Numbered from the stretch's first letter, positions 26,607 to 39,145 are shown. The stretch: DNA of 64,000 nucleotides from Acidipropionibacterium sp. (GCA_022647765.1 JALCLH010000004.1:1-64000), one strand, 5' to 3'. Program-made: numbers and translations. The notes: generated by a model from the letters alone, not told the origin.

Positions 26607-28235
26607 ATGGCTCATCCACGCGCTGGGCAGCCCGCCCAGGAACAAGATCTCATCAACGTCGACGCGGTCCTCTCGGCCTACTATGACATCAAGCCCGATC
26701 CCGACAATCCCGACCAGCAGGTCGTCTTCGGCACCTCCGGACACCGCGGCTCCTCATTGGACGGTGCGTTCAACGATGCGCACATCGCCGCGACCACCCA
26801 GGCGATCGTCGAGTACCGCGCTGGCCAGGGCATCACCGGTCCGCTGTTCATCGGCAAGGACACCCACGCCCTGTCCGGCCCCGCCTGGCGCACGGCGATC
26901 GAGGTGCTGCGCGCCAACGACGTCACCGTGATGGCCGAACGTGAGGACGAGTGGACCCCCACTCCCGCGGTGAGCAGGGCGATCATCGTCTACAACCGCG
27001 ATCACGAGGGGCCTCGGGCCGACGGCATCGTCGTCACCCCCTCCCACAATCCGCCGCGCGACGGCGGCTTCAAGTACAACCCCCCGCACGGCGGACCCGC
27101 CGACACCGACGCCACCGGATGGATCGCCGCGCGTGCCAATGAGCTGCTGGCCGACCCGTCCGGCATCCGTCGCACGCCCTACGAGCAGGTCGAGGCCGGC
27201 GTCATCCGCCACGACTACCGCACCGCCTACTGCGAGGATCTGCGCCACGCTATCGACATCGAGGCGATCGCCCGGGCCGGGGTCCGGATCGGCGCCGACC
27301 CGCTGGGCGGGGCCTCGGTGCAGTACTGGCAGTACATCAGCGAGCACCTGGGCATCGATCTCACCGTCGTCAATCCGAAGGTCGACCCGGCCTGGGGGTT
27401 CATGACCCTCGACACCGACGGCAAGATCCGGATGGACTGCTCCTCCCCCAACGCGATGGCCTCGCTCATCGCCCACAAGGACGAGCACGACATCGCCACC
27501 GGCAATGACGCCGACTCCGACCGGCACGGCATCGTCACCCCGGACGCCGGGCTGATGAACCCGAACGCGTATCTGGCGGTCGCGATCCAGTACCTCTACT
27601 CGCACCGTCCCGGCTGGTCCCCGGACGCCGGGGTGGGCAAGACCCTGGTCTCCTCCTCGCTCATCGACCGGGTGGTCGGCGAACTCGGCCGGACCCTGGT
27701 CGAGGTCCCGGTGGGCTTCAAGTGGTTCGTGCCCGGTCTGATGACCGGCGACATCGGCTTCGGCGGCGAGGAGTCGGCGGGAGCCTCCTTCCTGGATCTG
27801 GAGGGCCGCACCTGGACCACCGACAAGGACGGCCTGCTGCTGGCCCTGCTGGCCAGCGAGATCAAGGCGGTCACCGGGCGGTCCCCGTCCGAGCACTACG
27901 CCGACATCGAGGCGAAGTTCGGCAAGTCCTACTACGCCCGGATCGATTCCGACGCCAGCCGCGAGCAGAAGGCCCGTCTCAAGGCCCTCTCCCCCTCCGA
28001 TGTGACCGCGGATACGGTGGCCGGCGAGAAGGTCGAGAAGGTCCTCACCGAGGCACCCGGCAATGGTGCGGCGATCGGCGGCATCAAGGTGATCACCGAG
28101 CACGCCTGGTTCGCCGCCCGGCCGTCGGGCACCGAGAACAAGTACAAGATCTACGCCGAGTCCCTGCTCGGCGCCGATCATCTGGCGCAGGTGCAGGGTC
28201 AGGCCAAGGAGGTCGTCGACGCCGCGCTGAGCTGA
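26607..28235 (+). CDS. pgm: Phosphoglucomutase (alpha-D-glucose phosphate-specific)
   Basis: Interconverts glucose-1- and glucose-6-phosphate, linking glycogen breakdown (GlgP) and sugar-nucleotide synthesis to glycolysis. It is 542 residues long from ATG 26607, chosen for AGGA eight bases upstream; the frame is open to 26475 but that part overlaps the divergent promoter. The phosphoserine is Ser146 in VVTPSHNPPRDGG, the Mg site is GNDADSDRHG, the sugar-binding loop is GGEESAG and the phosphate loop is RPSGTENKYK. Family and length are those of the bacterial Pgm type. Confidence 0.95.
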   Translation: MAHPRAGQPAQEQDLINVDAVLSAYYDIKPDPDNPDQQVVFGTSGHRGSSLDGAFNDAHIAATTQAIVEYRAGQGITGPLFIGKDTHALSGPAWRTAIEVLRANDVTVMAEREDEWTPTPAVSRAIIVYNRDHEGPRADGIVVTPSHNPPRDGGFKYNPPHGGPADTDATGWIAARANELLADPSGIRRTPYEQVEAGVIRHDYRTAYCEDLRHAIDIEAIARAGVRIGADPLGGASVQYWQYISEHLGIDLTVVNPKVDPAWGFMTLDTDGKIRMDCSSPNAMASLIAHKDEHDIATGNDADSDRHGIVTPDAGLMNPNAYLAVAIQYLYSHRPGWSPDAGVGKTLVSSSLIDRVVGELGRTLVEVPVGFKWFVPGLMTGDIGFGGEESAGASFLDLEGRTWTTDKDGLLLALLASEIKAVTGRSPSEHYADIEAKFGKSYYARIDSDASREQKARLKALSPSDVTADTVAGEKVEKVLTEAPGNGAAIGGIKVITEHAWFAARPSGTENKYKIYAESLLGADHLAQVQGQAKEVVDAALS

Positions 28236-28258
28236 TCGGCTCGGCGGGATCGCTGGTG

Positions 28259-28290
28259 GGGCCCGACTCTCTCGACCGAGTGTCGGGCCC
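28259..28290. terminator. Terminator after pgm
   Basis: GGGCCCGAC (28259-28267) pairs with GTCGGGCCC (28282-28290), followed by TT. It lies between the convergent pgm and PH-domain genes and can serve both. Confidence 0.8.
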
Positions 28291-28318
28291 TTGCTGCGTT
28301 TGTGGTGGGTGCGCGCGC

Positions 28319-28855
28319 TTACCGGGGGTGCGCGAGGTTGGTCCGCAGACCGGCCATCTGGATCACCCGCTGAATGGTGAGGTCGCGATCCTCGGGCCTG
28401 CCGACGTAGCGGATCACGCGCAGACCCTGATCCTGAGCGGCCGATTCAAAAACGAAGTGGCCGTAACCGAGAATCCGGCCGAGGAATGGCTGTTCCACCG
28501 AGATGTCGAGGATTCGGGTCATCGGCATGGTGGCCAGATGCTGGTCGAGCACCCCGTGCACCCGGAACACCCTCATATTGGTGATGACGAAGCGGTCCAT
28601 GTGGATCCGGAACATCCTCACCACGGCCCATATGTCGAGCACCAGGCCGAGAACCAGCAGGAGCCACCAGGCCGCACCGGCACCGATCATCATGATGTAG
28701 CAGATCACGCTGAGAACCAGGGCCAGCACCGGCAGCACCAGCGTCACCCAGTGCTTGATCACCTCGTCGATGATGAACTCGCCCTCGCTGGTGAGCAGGC
28801 GACGGTCCACATCCGGGTCGATGAATCGCCTCAGACTCCTCGGAAGGGACGCCAC
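28319..28855 (-). CDS. PH-domain membrane protein (bPH2/DUF304)
   Basis: A 178-residue protein. After a short polar N-terminus, two membrane helices (about residues 35-60 and 62-80) are followed by a bacterial pleckstrin-homology domain (DRFVITNMRVFRVHGVLDQ, then MTRILDISVEQ). Such proteins sit in the membrane with the PH fold in the cytoplasm; their role is not settled. It is followed in the operon direction by nothing obvious and preceded by a 48-residue membrane peptide gene 10 bases upstream, an arrangement that suggests cotranscription. Confidence 0.75.
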   Translation of the reverse strand: MASLPRSLRRFIDPDVDRRLLTSEGEFIIDEVIKHWVTLVLPVLALVLSVICYIMMIGAGAAWWLLLVLGLVLDIWAVVRMFRIHMDRFVITNMRVFRVHGVLDQHLATMPMTRILDISVEQPFLGRILGYGHFVFESAAQDQGLRVIRYVGRPEDRDLTIQRVIQMAGLRTNLAHPR

Positions 28856-28865
28856 GGTGTCGCGG

Positions 28866-29012
28866 TCACCCGCCCAGAGCCTTGATGAAGCCGAATATCC
28901 CGCCGAAGAAGCCGCGCACGACGCCGGCCGTGCCCTGGGGGTCGGTGAAGACGTAATAAAGGGCGAAGGCGATGAGGAACACCGCGACGGTCGTCGTCAG
29001 GAACTTCTTCAC
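28866..29012 (-). CDS. 48-residue membrane peptide upstream of the PH-domain gene
   Basis: GTG 29012 with GAGGAG upstream opens a 48-codon frame. The product starts VKKFLTTTVAVFLIAFALYY, giving one N-terminal membrane helix or uncleaved signal, followed by a Gly/Phe-rich amphipathic tail (GGIFGFIKALGG). GC-rich third positions and the close spacing to the next gene support it as a real small gene. A longer open frame upstream in the same phase lacks coding character. Function unknown. Confidence 0.6.
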   Translation of the reverse strand: MKKFLTTTVAVFLIAFALYYVFTDPQGTAGVVRGFFGGIFGFIKALGG

Positions 29013-29207
29013 GTCTTCTCCTCGGCTGGGGACCCCGGGTCCGGGATCTAGGCACTCCGGGATCAATCGTGACCCAGGCCGGTCCCCCGCACCAGCCGAA
29101 ACGCCGTGCGGACCCGGATCGGCCGATGCGGGCCCTGCGTTCGCCGCCGGCCCCGTGGCGAGCACCCCCCTGCCATCTCGACGGTCCGTGGTGCAAGGAT
29201 AAGAGCC

Positions 29208-29669
29208 ATGGAGAACTTCAACAACGATCCCTTCGCATGTATTGACCACGTCGGCTACGCCGTTCCCGACATGGACGAGGCCATCAAGTACCACACCGAG
29301 GTGCTCGGATTCCACGTGCTGCTGCGTGAGACCAACCCCGGCCACGGCGTCGAGGAGGCGATGATCGCCACCGGCAAGCGCGGCGAGGAGAGCACCGTCG
29401 TCCAGCTGCTCGCTCCCTACGGCGAGAACAGCACGATCGCCAAGTACCTCTCGAAGAACCGCAACATGATCCAGCAGGTGTGCTACCGAACCTACGACAT
29501 CGACAAGACGATCGCCATCCTCAAGGAGCGCGGCGCCAAGTTCACCTCCGAGGAGCCCTCCTTGGGCACCGCCGGGTCGCGGGTCATCTTCCTGCACCCC
29601 AAGTACACCGGCGGCCTGCTCATCGAGATCACCGAGCCCCCGGCCGGCGGCATGCCCTACAAGGACTGA
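29208..29669 (+). CDS. mce: Methylmalonyl-CoA epimerase-like VOC protein
   Basis: A 153-residue vicinal-oxygen-chelate protein, close in length and motifs to the propionibacterial epimerase that interconverts (R)- and (S)-methylmalonyl-CoA in propionate formation. Metal-ligand equivalents His14 (CIDHVGYAVP), Gln66 (VVQLLAP) and Glu140 (LLIEITEP) are present, and the catalytic Glu lies in HGVEEAMI. The third ligand, His91 in the P. shermanii enzyme (LHHMAW, from memory), is replaced: the aligned segment is IQQVCY, with Gln90 at that place. It may therefore bind metal differently, or be a paralogue with another acyl-CoA or small substrate. Confidence 0.75.
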   Translation: MENFNNDPFACIDHVGYAVPDMDEAIKYHTEVLGFHVLLRETNPGHGVEEAMIATGKRGEESTVVQLLAPYGENSTIAKYLSKNRNMIQQVCYRTYDIDKTIAILKERGAKFTSEEPSLGTAGSRVIFLHPKYTGGLLIEITEPPAGGMPYKD

Positions 29670-29724
29670 GCCCCATAAGCTCAGCACGATTCGGCGTCGA
29701 CCAGGATCGGTGACGACGCCGTTC

Positions 29725-29766
29725 CGCACTTCGGCGGAGGGCCTACGGGCCCTCCGCCGAAGTGCG
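29725..29766. terminator. Terminator after the epimerase-like gene
   Basis: An 18-bp perfect stem (29725-29742 with 29749-29766) and 6-nt loop lie 55 bases after the stop codon. Confidence 0.85.
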
Positions 29767-29923
29767 TCGAGCGCGAACTCAGACGCAACGTCAGAGCCAA
29801 CCGCCGCATCCGCTCCGGAACCGGGGCGACAGGACTGCGGCTCACCCGGCCGGTCCCTCCCCGGGGCCGCCGACGACGTTGGTAGCGTGGGGACGGTATC
29901 GATGGCATCGGAAGGAGCTCGTG

Positions 29924-31279
29924 GTGAGCGACCCAGTCACTCCTGGCAGTGAGGAGCCGGTCGACGAGGAGACCGGTCTGAACCTCTTCGACGACAGCGC
30001 GAGTGCGGCCGGCAGTTTCGCCCACGCCATGTGGGGCTACGACCGCACCAGCGTGGACAATTACGTCCGCGAGATCGAGCAGCAGGTCAGTACCCTCAAG
30101 CAGCTCACCCGCCACCTGCGGCATCAGGTCGCCGAGGCCGAGGAAGAGGCGGACAAGACAGATTTCTCACGGCTCGGCGCGCACGCGACCGGGATTCTGA
30201 CCGCCGCCGAGACCCAGGCGAAGGATCTTGTCGCCAGGGCCGGCACCGAGGCCGAGCGGATCAAGGAGGAGGGACGCCGGGTCGCCGCCGATCTGCGCTC
30301 GGCGGCCCAGACCGAGGCCGATGACATCAGGGTGGCGGGGCTGGCCAACCAGCGCGAGCTGCGTGAGCAGGCCACCCAGGAGTCGCGGGCCTCGATCGAT
30401 CAGGCGCGGACTCAGGCCGGCACCCTCATCGGTCAGGCCAGGACTCAGGTCGAGTCCCTGCTGAACGACGCCCGGGTCAGGGCGGAGGCCACTCAGCAGA
30501 ACGCCGACGCTCAGGCCGCTCAGATCGTCGAGACCGCTCAGAAGGAGGCCACGGCGGTCTCCACCAAGGCCAAGCAGGAGGCCGAGTCCCTGCTGAACGG
30601 CGCCCATCAGCAGGCCGACAGTATTCTGTCGTCCGCCCGCCAGGAGGCCGGCAACACTCTGGAATCCGCCCGCCAGGAGAGTGCCAGGCTGACCGCGGAA
30701 GCCAAGGAGCAGGCGGCCGAGACCCTCACGAAGGCCCATCAGGAGGCCGACGCGACGATCGGCGGGGCCCGCGAGGAGTCCGAGCGGATCGCGGTCGCCG
30801 CCAAAGCCACTCACGACCAGGCCGTGGCCAAGATCGACGAGCTGCAGACCGAGGCCTCCGAGCACATGCAGGAGGCCGGCAAGACCCTCGAGGAGGCGAC
30901 CGTCAAGGCCGAGAAGATCCGCGAGGAGGCTCTCGCCGAGGCGGAGAAGACGCGCGGACAGGCGGCTCGGGAGGCAGAGAACCGGATCGCCGTCGCCCAC
31001 CGCCAGGCCGCCATGATGAAGGAGCGTCTGGAGGAGCAGTACGCCTGGCGCAAGGAGCAGCTCGAGCGCGAGGTGGCGGCCCTGCAGCAGCACCGGGCCG
31101 CGGTCGTCGCCCAGCTCCAGAACCTCAAGGAGCTGGCCACCGAGGCCGGCAAGGACTTTCCCGGCACCGATCCCTTCGGCGGCGTCGAGCCGGCCGAGCA
31201 GGGTGACGCCGAGAAGACGATGATCCGCCCCGCCAGTCAGCCTGCCGGCTCCGACGAGCCCACCACCGTACTGGACTAG
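29924..31279 (+). CDS. DivIVA/Scy-like coiled-coil protein
   Basis: About 451 residues. The N-terminal region contains a DivIVA-type motif (MWGYDRTSVDNYVREIEQQV) that in this family attaches to curved membrane. It is followed by an almost uninterrupted coiled coil (about residues 40-415) of short Ala/Glu/Gln repeats such as QEAESLLNGAHQQADSI. This resembles the actinobacterial polar scaffolds Scy and FilP and suggests a role in cell shape or polar growth. The C-terminal 40 residues are acidic and disordered. GTG 29924 is chosen because AAGGAG is correctly spaced; GTG 29921 is an alternative. Confidence 0.75.
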   Translation: MSDPVTPGSEEPVDEETGLNLFDDSASAAGSFAHAMWGYDRTSVDNYVREIEQQVSTLKQLTRHLRHQVAEAEEEADKTDFSRLGAHATGILTAAETQAKDLVARAGTEAERIKEEGRRVAADLRSAAQTEADDIRVAGLANQRELREQATQESRASIDQARTQAGTLIGQARTQVESLLNDARVRAEATQQNADAQAAQIVETAQKEATAVSTKAKQEAESLLNGAHQQADSILSSARQEAGNTLESARQESARLTAEAKEQAAETLTKAHQEADATIGGAREESERIAVAAKATHDQAVAKIDELQTEASEHMQEAGKTLEEATVKAEKIREEALAEAEKTRGQAAREAENRIAVAHRQAAMMKERLEEQYAWRKEQLEREVAALQQHRAAVVAQLQNLKELATEAGKDFPGTDPFGGVEPAEQGDAEKTMIRPASQPAGSDEPTTVLD

Positions 31280-31426
31280 AGGCCCGCGCGCACCCAGGTC
31301 CCCACCCGCAGACCGGCGCAACGGGGTTCCAAAGGGGTCGACCCCAAGCCGAGCAGAAAGAGGCCCGCGCGCACCCAGGTCCTCACCCGCAGACCGGCGC
31401 AACGGGGTTCCAAAGGGGTCGACCCC
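31280..31426. repeat. Tandem pair of 66-bp intergenic repeats
   Basis: Copies at 31280-31345 and 31361-31426 differ at one base and are separated by 15 bases. Each ends in GGGGTCGACCCC. The first copy begins at the end of the coiled-coil gene. A degenerate third copy lies at 23942-23999. They sit in intergenic space between genes, like dispersed terminator or REP-type elements. Confidence 0.85.
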
Positions 31427-31430
31427 TTTG
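31411..31430. terminator. Palindromic terminator between the coiled-coil gene and nucS
   Basis: CAAAGGGGTCGACCCCTTTG is a perfect 20-bp palindrome at the end of the second 66-bp repeat, between convergent genes. The A/T-flanked GC stem would work in both directions. Confidence 0.75.
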
Positions 31431-31431
31431 C

Positions 31432-32145
31432 TCAGAAGAGCCTGTCCTCGGGGTGGTCCATGCCTCTCAGGGCGTCATAGTCGACCGTGACGCAGCCGAT
31501 CCCCCGGGTCTCGGCGAGCACCCGGGCCTGCGGCTTGATCTGCTGGGCGGCGAACACCCCGTGGACCTCGTCGCCCAGCAGATGGTCGCGGTTCATCAGA
31601 TCGAGGTACCGGGTGAGCTGCTCCACACCGTTGATCTCCCCGCGGCGCTTCACCTCGACGGCCACATAGCAGCCCTCGGCGTCCCGGCAGAGCAGGTCCA
31701 CCGGCCCGATCGGCGTCATGTACTCCCTCTGGACCACGGTCCAGCCGGGCCCGAAGGCCTGCGGATTCTCCGCCAGCAGCTCTTGCAGGTGGGCCTCCAC
31801 GCCGTCCTTCTGGAGCCCGGGATCGACTCCCAGATCCTCGGTGACATCCAGATCCGGCTGCCCGAGCAGGATCTGCAGATGGTCGCCGCCGGCCGAGTCC
31901 ACCTCCCAGACCTGGTCGATCCGGGGATCGATCCCGGCCACCGCGGCCGCCTCGTCGGTCACCGGCTCACGGACCCGCAGGGTGCACGGCGGGCTCATCC
32001 AGTTCAGCGGCTTGTACGCCCGGTCGTCGGCGTGGACGCTCACCGAGTTGTCGGCCTTGACGATGATGAGGCGCTTGGCCCATGGCAGATGGGCGGTCAG
32101 CCTGCCGCTGTAGTCCACCTGGCACTGAGCTATCACGAGTCGCAC
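31432..32145 (-). CDS. nucS: Mismatch-specific endonuclease NucS (EndoMS)
   Basis: A 237-residue nuclease of the archaeal/actinobacterial family that cuts DNA at mismatches and replaces MutS/MutL in actinobacteria. The PD-(D/E)xK nuclease core is visible as GPVDLLCRD and [11 protein letters not shown], and the C-terminal DRLF is the usual sliding-clamp-binding end. The N-terminal DNA-binding domain starts [16 protein letters not shown]. The start is GTG 32145 without a clear ribosome-binding site. Gene order nucS near mce and the atp operon matches other actinobacteria. Confidence 0.93.
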   Translation of the reverse strand: MRLVIAQCQVDYSGRLTAHLPWAKRLIIVKADNSVSVHADDRAYKPLNWMSPPCTLRVREPVTDEAAAVAGIDPRIDQVWEVDSAGGDHLQILLGQPDLDVTEDLGVDPGLQKDGVEAHLQELLAENPQAFGPGWTVVQREYMTPIGPVDLLCRDAEGCYVAVEVKRRGEINGVEQLTRYLDLMNRDHLLGDEVHGVFAAQQIKPQARVLAETRGIGCVTVDYDALRGMDHPEDRLF

Positions 32146-32204
32146 GGCGCCCCACTCTACTTGTGGCCCGGGATGGCCGAAAGCTCCCCGCTATCATCAG
32201 GTCC

Positions 32205-32492
32205 ATGGGCCGCCACAAGAGTCACAGCAACAGACGCTCGCGCTCCGCCCGGCCCCTGAACCCCTCCTCGCACGCGCACAGCGAGGAGAAGCGAGACGGA
32301 GCCTATGTCGTCCGCAATGTCCCCGCCGATCGCGCGATGAAGGTCTACACCTGCCCCGGCTGCCTGCACCCGATCCTGCCCGGCACCCCGCACATCGTCG
32401 CCTGGCCGCACGAGCCCACCGGCTTCGGCCACGACTCCCCGGTCGCCGAACGCCGTCACTGGCACACCGGCTGCTGGCAGGCGCGACTGTGA
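32205..32492 (+). CDS. Small zinc-ribbon-like protein, conserved in actinobacteria
   Basis: A 95-residue protein with a basic N-terminus (MGRHKSHSNRRSRSARP) and a probable metal site formed by CPGC (about residue 50) and later His/Cys residues (HWHTGCW near the C-terminus). The function is not known. A -10-like TATCAT (32192-32197) ends only seven bases before the ATG and there is no ribosome-binding site, so the message may be leaderless. Its TGA overlaps the GTG of the next gene by four bases (GTGA), indicating an operon with the hydrolase and perhaps the adenosyltransferase. Confidence 0.75.
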   Translation: MGRHKSHSNRRSRSARPLNPSSHAHSEEKRDGAYVVRNVPADRAMKVYTCPGCLHPILPGTPHIVAWPHEPTGFGHDSPVAERRHWHTGCWQARL

Positions 32493-33307
32493 GCCTCTAC
32501 ACCACTGTCATCGGCTCCGGCCGGCAGACCGTCGTCTGGTGCCACGGCGTCTTCGGCCAGGGCAAGAACTTCACCCGGGTGGCCAAGGACCTGGTGGCCG
32601 GCGATCCGGACCGCTGGCGATGCGTCCTGGTGGACCTGCCCAACCACGGACGCTCGCCGTGGACCGAGGAGGTCTCCTACCCGCAGATGGCGGCCGCTCT
32701 GGCAGAGCTCATCGAGCAGCTCTCCCCCGGCTCCCCGGTCCACCTGCTTGGCCACTCGATGGGCGGCAAGGTGGTGATGCGCACCGCCCTGGACTTCCCC
32801 GGCCTGCTGGCCAGTCTCGTGGTCGTCGACATGGCCCCGGTGGTCTCCCCGCTCAACCTCCGGTTCGACCCGCTGACCCGCGCCATGCAGGCGTTGGACC
32901 TGGGGTCGCTGGCCTCCCGGGCTCAGGCCGACGCCCAGCTGTCGATCGGGGTGCCCGATCCGGTCATCCGCCAGTTCCTGCTGCAGAATCTGCACCGCGA
33001 CCTCGCGGCCGATCCCGGCGACCAGTGGTACTGGCAGATGAACCTGCAGCTGCTCGCCGCTCAGATGGACCGGGTGGCCGGCTGGCCCGACACCGGTGGC
33101 AGGAGCTGGCCGGGCCCGGTGCTGTGGATCAGCGGGGAGGATTCCGACTATGTCCGCCCCGAGCACCAGCAGGCGATGACGACGCTGTTCCCCAGGGTCC
33201 GGCGGGTCCGCGTCAAGAACTCGGGGCACTGGGTGCACGCCGATCAGCCGGAGATCTTCGTGCACGTCCTGCGGCAGTTCCTGGCCGGTGTGGACGCCGC
33301 CTCGTAG
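32489..33307 (+). CDS. Alpha/beta hydrolase
   Basis: A 272-residue alpha/beta-hydrolase-fold enzyme. Nucleophile Ser90 is in the elbow GHSMGG, the oxyanion region is HGVFGQG, the acid is probably the Asp in ISGEDSDYV and the base is the His in SGHWVHAD, so the triad is complete. It resembles small esterases of the YbfF type; the substrate is unknown. GTG 32489 overlaps the preceding gene by four bases and the adenosyltransferase follows ten bases later. Confidence 0.85.
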   Translation: MSLYTTVIGSGRQTVVWCHGVFGQGKNFTRVAKDLVAGDPDRWRCVLVDLPNHGRSPWTEEVSYPQMAAALAELIEQLSPGSPVHLLGHSMGGKVVMRTALDFPGLLASLVVVDMAPVVSPLNLRFDPLTRAMQALDLGSLASRAQADAQLSIGVPDPVIRQFLLQNLHRDLAADPGDQWYWQMNLQLLAAQMDRVAGWPDTGGRSWPGPVLWISGEDSDYVRPEHQQAMTTLFPRVRRVRVKNSGHWVHADQPEIFVHVLRQFLAGVDAAS

Positions 33308-33317
33308 GCTGGGCGCC

Positions 33318-33974
33318 ATGGTGACTCTTTCGCGCATCTATACCCGCACCGGCGACCACGGAAAGACCCGGCTGGTGGACAACTCGGTGGCCGCCAAGAC
33401 CGATGCCCGGGTCGAGGCCTACGGCCTGGTCGACGCCGCCAACGCCGCGATCGGCCTGGCCCTCGCCCTGGACGACGGCACCGTCCTGTCCCCGAAGATC
33501 CGGTCGGCCCTCGGCGTCATCCAGAATGAGCTGTTCGACGTCGGCGCCGACCTGGCCAACCCGCTGGCCACCAACCCCGAGTGGGAGCCGCTGCGCACCG
33601 TCCAGCCCAGCATCGACCGGCTGGAGCAGTGGTGCGACGAGTTCGGCGACGAGCTGCCCACCCTGCGGTCCTTCATCCTGCCCGGGGGAAACCCGGTCGG
33701 CGCCCAGCTGCATGTCTGCCGGACGGCCGTCCGGACCGCGGAGCGGGCCGCATGGCGGGCGGTCGAGAGCTATGGCACGCAGGCCTCCGAGGATCCGAAG
33801 ACCACCCCGGGCGGCGTCAACGAACTGGCTATCGGCTATCTCAACCGGCTCTCCGACCTGCTGTTCATCCTGTCCCGGGCGGCGAACCGGGCCGGGGACG
33901 AGGCCAGCGACGAGGTGCTGTGGGTGCCCGGCGGCGAACGCAACGCGGAGGCTCCGCAGCGCCACCACCGCTGA
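33318..33974 (+). CDS. Cob(I)alamin adenosyltransferase, PduO type
   Basis: Transfers adenosyl from ATP to cob(I)alamin, making the cofactor of methylmalonyl-CoA mutase in propionate formation. It is 218 residues long. The ATP-binding N-terminus YTRTGDHGKT (residues 8-17) and the helical-bundle motifs FILPGG and VCRTAVRTAERAA are diagnostic of the PduO family, as is LNRLSDLLFILSRAAN near the end. The ATG at 33318 follows the hydrolase stop by ten bases. There is no room for a cobalamin riboswitch directly upstream. Confidence 0.93.
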   Translation: MVTLSRIYTRTGDHGKTRLVDNSVAAKTDARVEAYGLVDAANAAIGLALALDDGTVLSPKIRSALGVIQNELFDVGADLANPLATNPEWEPLRTVQPSIDRLEQWCDEFGDELPTLRSFILPGGNPVGAQLHVCRTAVRTAERAAWRAVESYGTQASEDPKTTPGGVNELAIGYLNRLSDLLFILSRAANRAGDEASDEVLWVPGGERNAEAPQRHHR

Positions 33975-34032
33975 GGCGGATCCTCAACTGGACGGGGTGG
34001 GAGCCGGCGAGGTGCGCCGGAGCACAGACAAA

Positions 34033-34056
34033 TGCTCCGGCGTCATCGCCGGAGCA
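34033..34056. terminator. Hairpin after the adenosyltransferase gene
   Basis: TGCTCCGGCG / CGCCGGAGCA (34033-34042, 34047-34056) with a TCAT loop lies between convergent genes. No T-run. Confidence 0.75.
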
Positions 34057-34071
34057 CGAAGTGCACGGGTC

Positions 34072-34593
34072 TCAACTGGTACGGGCCGTGAGATAGTTCG
34101 CCCCACCCGGTGGGGCCGCCTCGAGCCAGCTCATCATGCCGGTGAGGACTCCCCGGTCGACGACGAACTGACATCGCGACCACTTCCCGCCGCCCCTGAT
34201 CGCCAGGGTGACGATCTCCTGGCCGCCCTGGAAGGGGCTGCGGTCGTCCGGGGTTGGCAGATGATGCTCGACCATCTCGAGGTCGCCGCGGTGCATCACC
34301 AGGCTGGGCGTGAACAGGGGATTGGTCGGCCGGTACCATTCGACGTCGCCGCCGCAATAGTGCGCGACCCCCAGCATCCATTTGCTGGTCCGCGTCTCAT
34401 GCCCCTGCTCGGGGCCCAGCAGCCTCAGCGCGGACACGAAGCTGCACCGGCGTCTCAACAGCAGTTGATGACGGATCAGCAACCAGCTCATCGCGAGCAT
34501 GACGAGGACGGCAGCGGCGAAGACGGCAACACTGAGATGCCACTGGATGGTCGACAGCTGAGCAACCATCAGGTGCGAACAAAATGGGCCCAT
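34072..34593 (-). CDS. DUF2550 membrane-anchored protein
   Basis: A 173-residue protein with one N-terminal membrane helix (about residues 20-41) and a soluble beta-rich domain after it (SKWMLGVAHYCGGDVEWYR). Proteins of this kind follow atpC in many actinobacteria, including mycobacteria, and are known as DUF2550; the function is not known. The start is ATG 34593 or ATG 34569; neither has a strong ribosome-binding site. It lies about 110 bases beyond the atp operon and is separated from it by a hairpin. Confidence 0.75.
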   Translation of the reverse strand: MGPFCSHLMVAQLSTIQWHLSVAVFAAAVLVMLAMSWLLIRHQLLLRRRCSFVSALRLLGPEQGHETRTSKWMLGVAHYCGGDVEWYRPTNPLFTPSLVMHRGDLEMVEHHLPTPDDRSPFQGGQEIVTLAIRGGGKWSRCQFVVDRGVLTGMMSWLEAAPPGGANYLTARTS

Positions 34594-34612
34594 GACTAAA
34601 CGCTAGACCGAA

Positions 34613-34657
34613 ACGCCGCGGCGTCCAAACGAGATCCCCGTCCGGACGCCGCGGCGT
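34613..34657. terminator. Terminator of the atp operon
   Basis: A 14-bp perfect stem (34613-34626 with 34644-34657) and a 17-nt loop lie 45 bases past the atpC stop on the minus strand. Confidence 0.7.
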
Positions 34658-34701
34658 GATCGAATCGTGATCCGGCCCCGCGATTCGCTCACTGTCGGTG
34701 C

Positions 34702-35123
34702 TCAGTGCTGCTGCTCATCGATGTGCCTGGCCGCGAGCAGCTGGGCCTGGGCCAGGTGAAGCCGGTGCACGTCGTCCTCGGTGAACTCGTTGCGGTCCAT
34801 CATGCGCGAGATCTCGTCCACATCGTGCTGGGCGCCCTCGCGCGAGATCTCGTCGGAGCGGGAGGCGTACTGGGCGAGGATGGAGACGCGCCCGGTGGCG
34901 TCGACGGCCACGTAGCCGCCGTCGACGGCGATCACCTCCTGCTTGCCGTCGTCGGTGATGATCCGGGCCGCGCAGGGCACCAGGTTGGCAAAGATCGGCA
35001 TGTGACCCGGAAGGATTCCGATATCGCCCTCGGTGGTGCGGATGATGATGTTGACCGCGTCACCCTCCCAGACCTGGCGATCCGCGGCCACCACGTCCAC
35101 GTGCATCGGTTCGGGGTCGGCCA

Positions 35124-35124
<1 letters not shown>
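34702..35124 (-). CDS. atpC: F1F0 ATP synthase epsilon subunit
   Basis: Central-stalk subunit that couples gamma rotation to the c-ring and can inhibit ATP hydrolysis. It is 140 residues long: an N-terminal beta-sandwich (TTEGDIGILPGHMPIFANL) and a C-terminal helical hairpin (from about residue 90). The ATG shares one base with the atpD stop (TGATG), so the last two genes are tightly coupled. Last gene of the atp operon. Confidence 0.95.
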
Positions 35125-37504
<2,380 letters not shown>

Positions 37505-37507
37505 CGC

Positions 37508-39145
<1,638 letters not shown>

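Noticed and set aside
31280-31426. CRISPR array
   Set aside because: Only two 66-bp copies with a 15-bp gap, plus a degenerate copy 7 kb away; no cas genes; unit contains a terminator palindrome.
33308-33317. Cobalamin riboswitch before the adenosyltransferase
   Set aside because: Only ten bases separate the gene from the hydrolase stop, so no aptamer can fit there.
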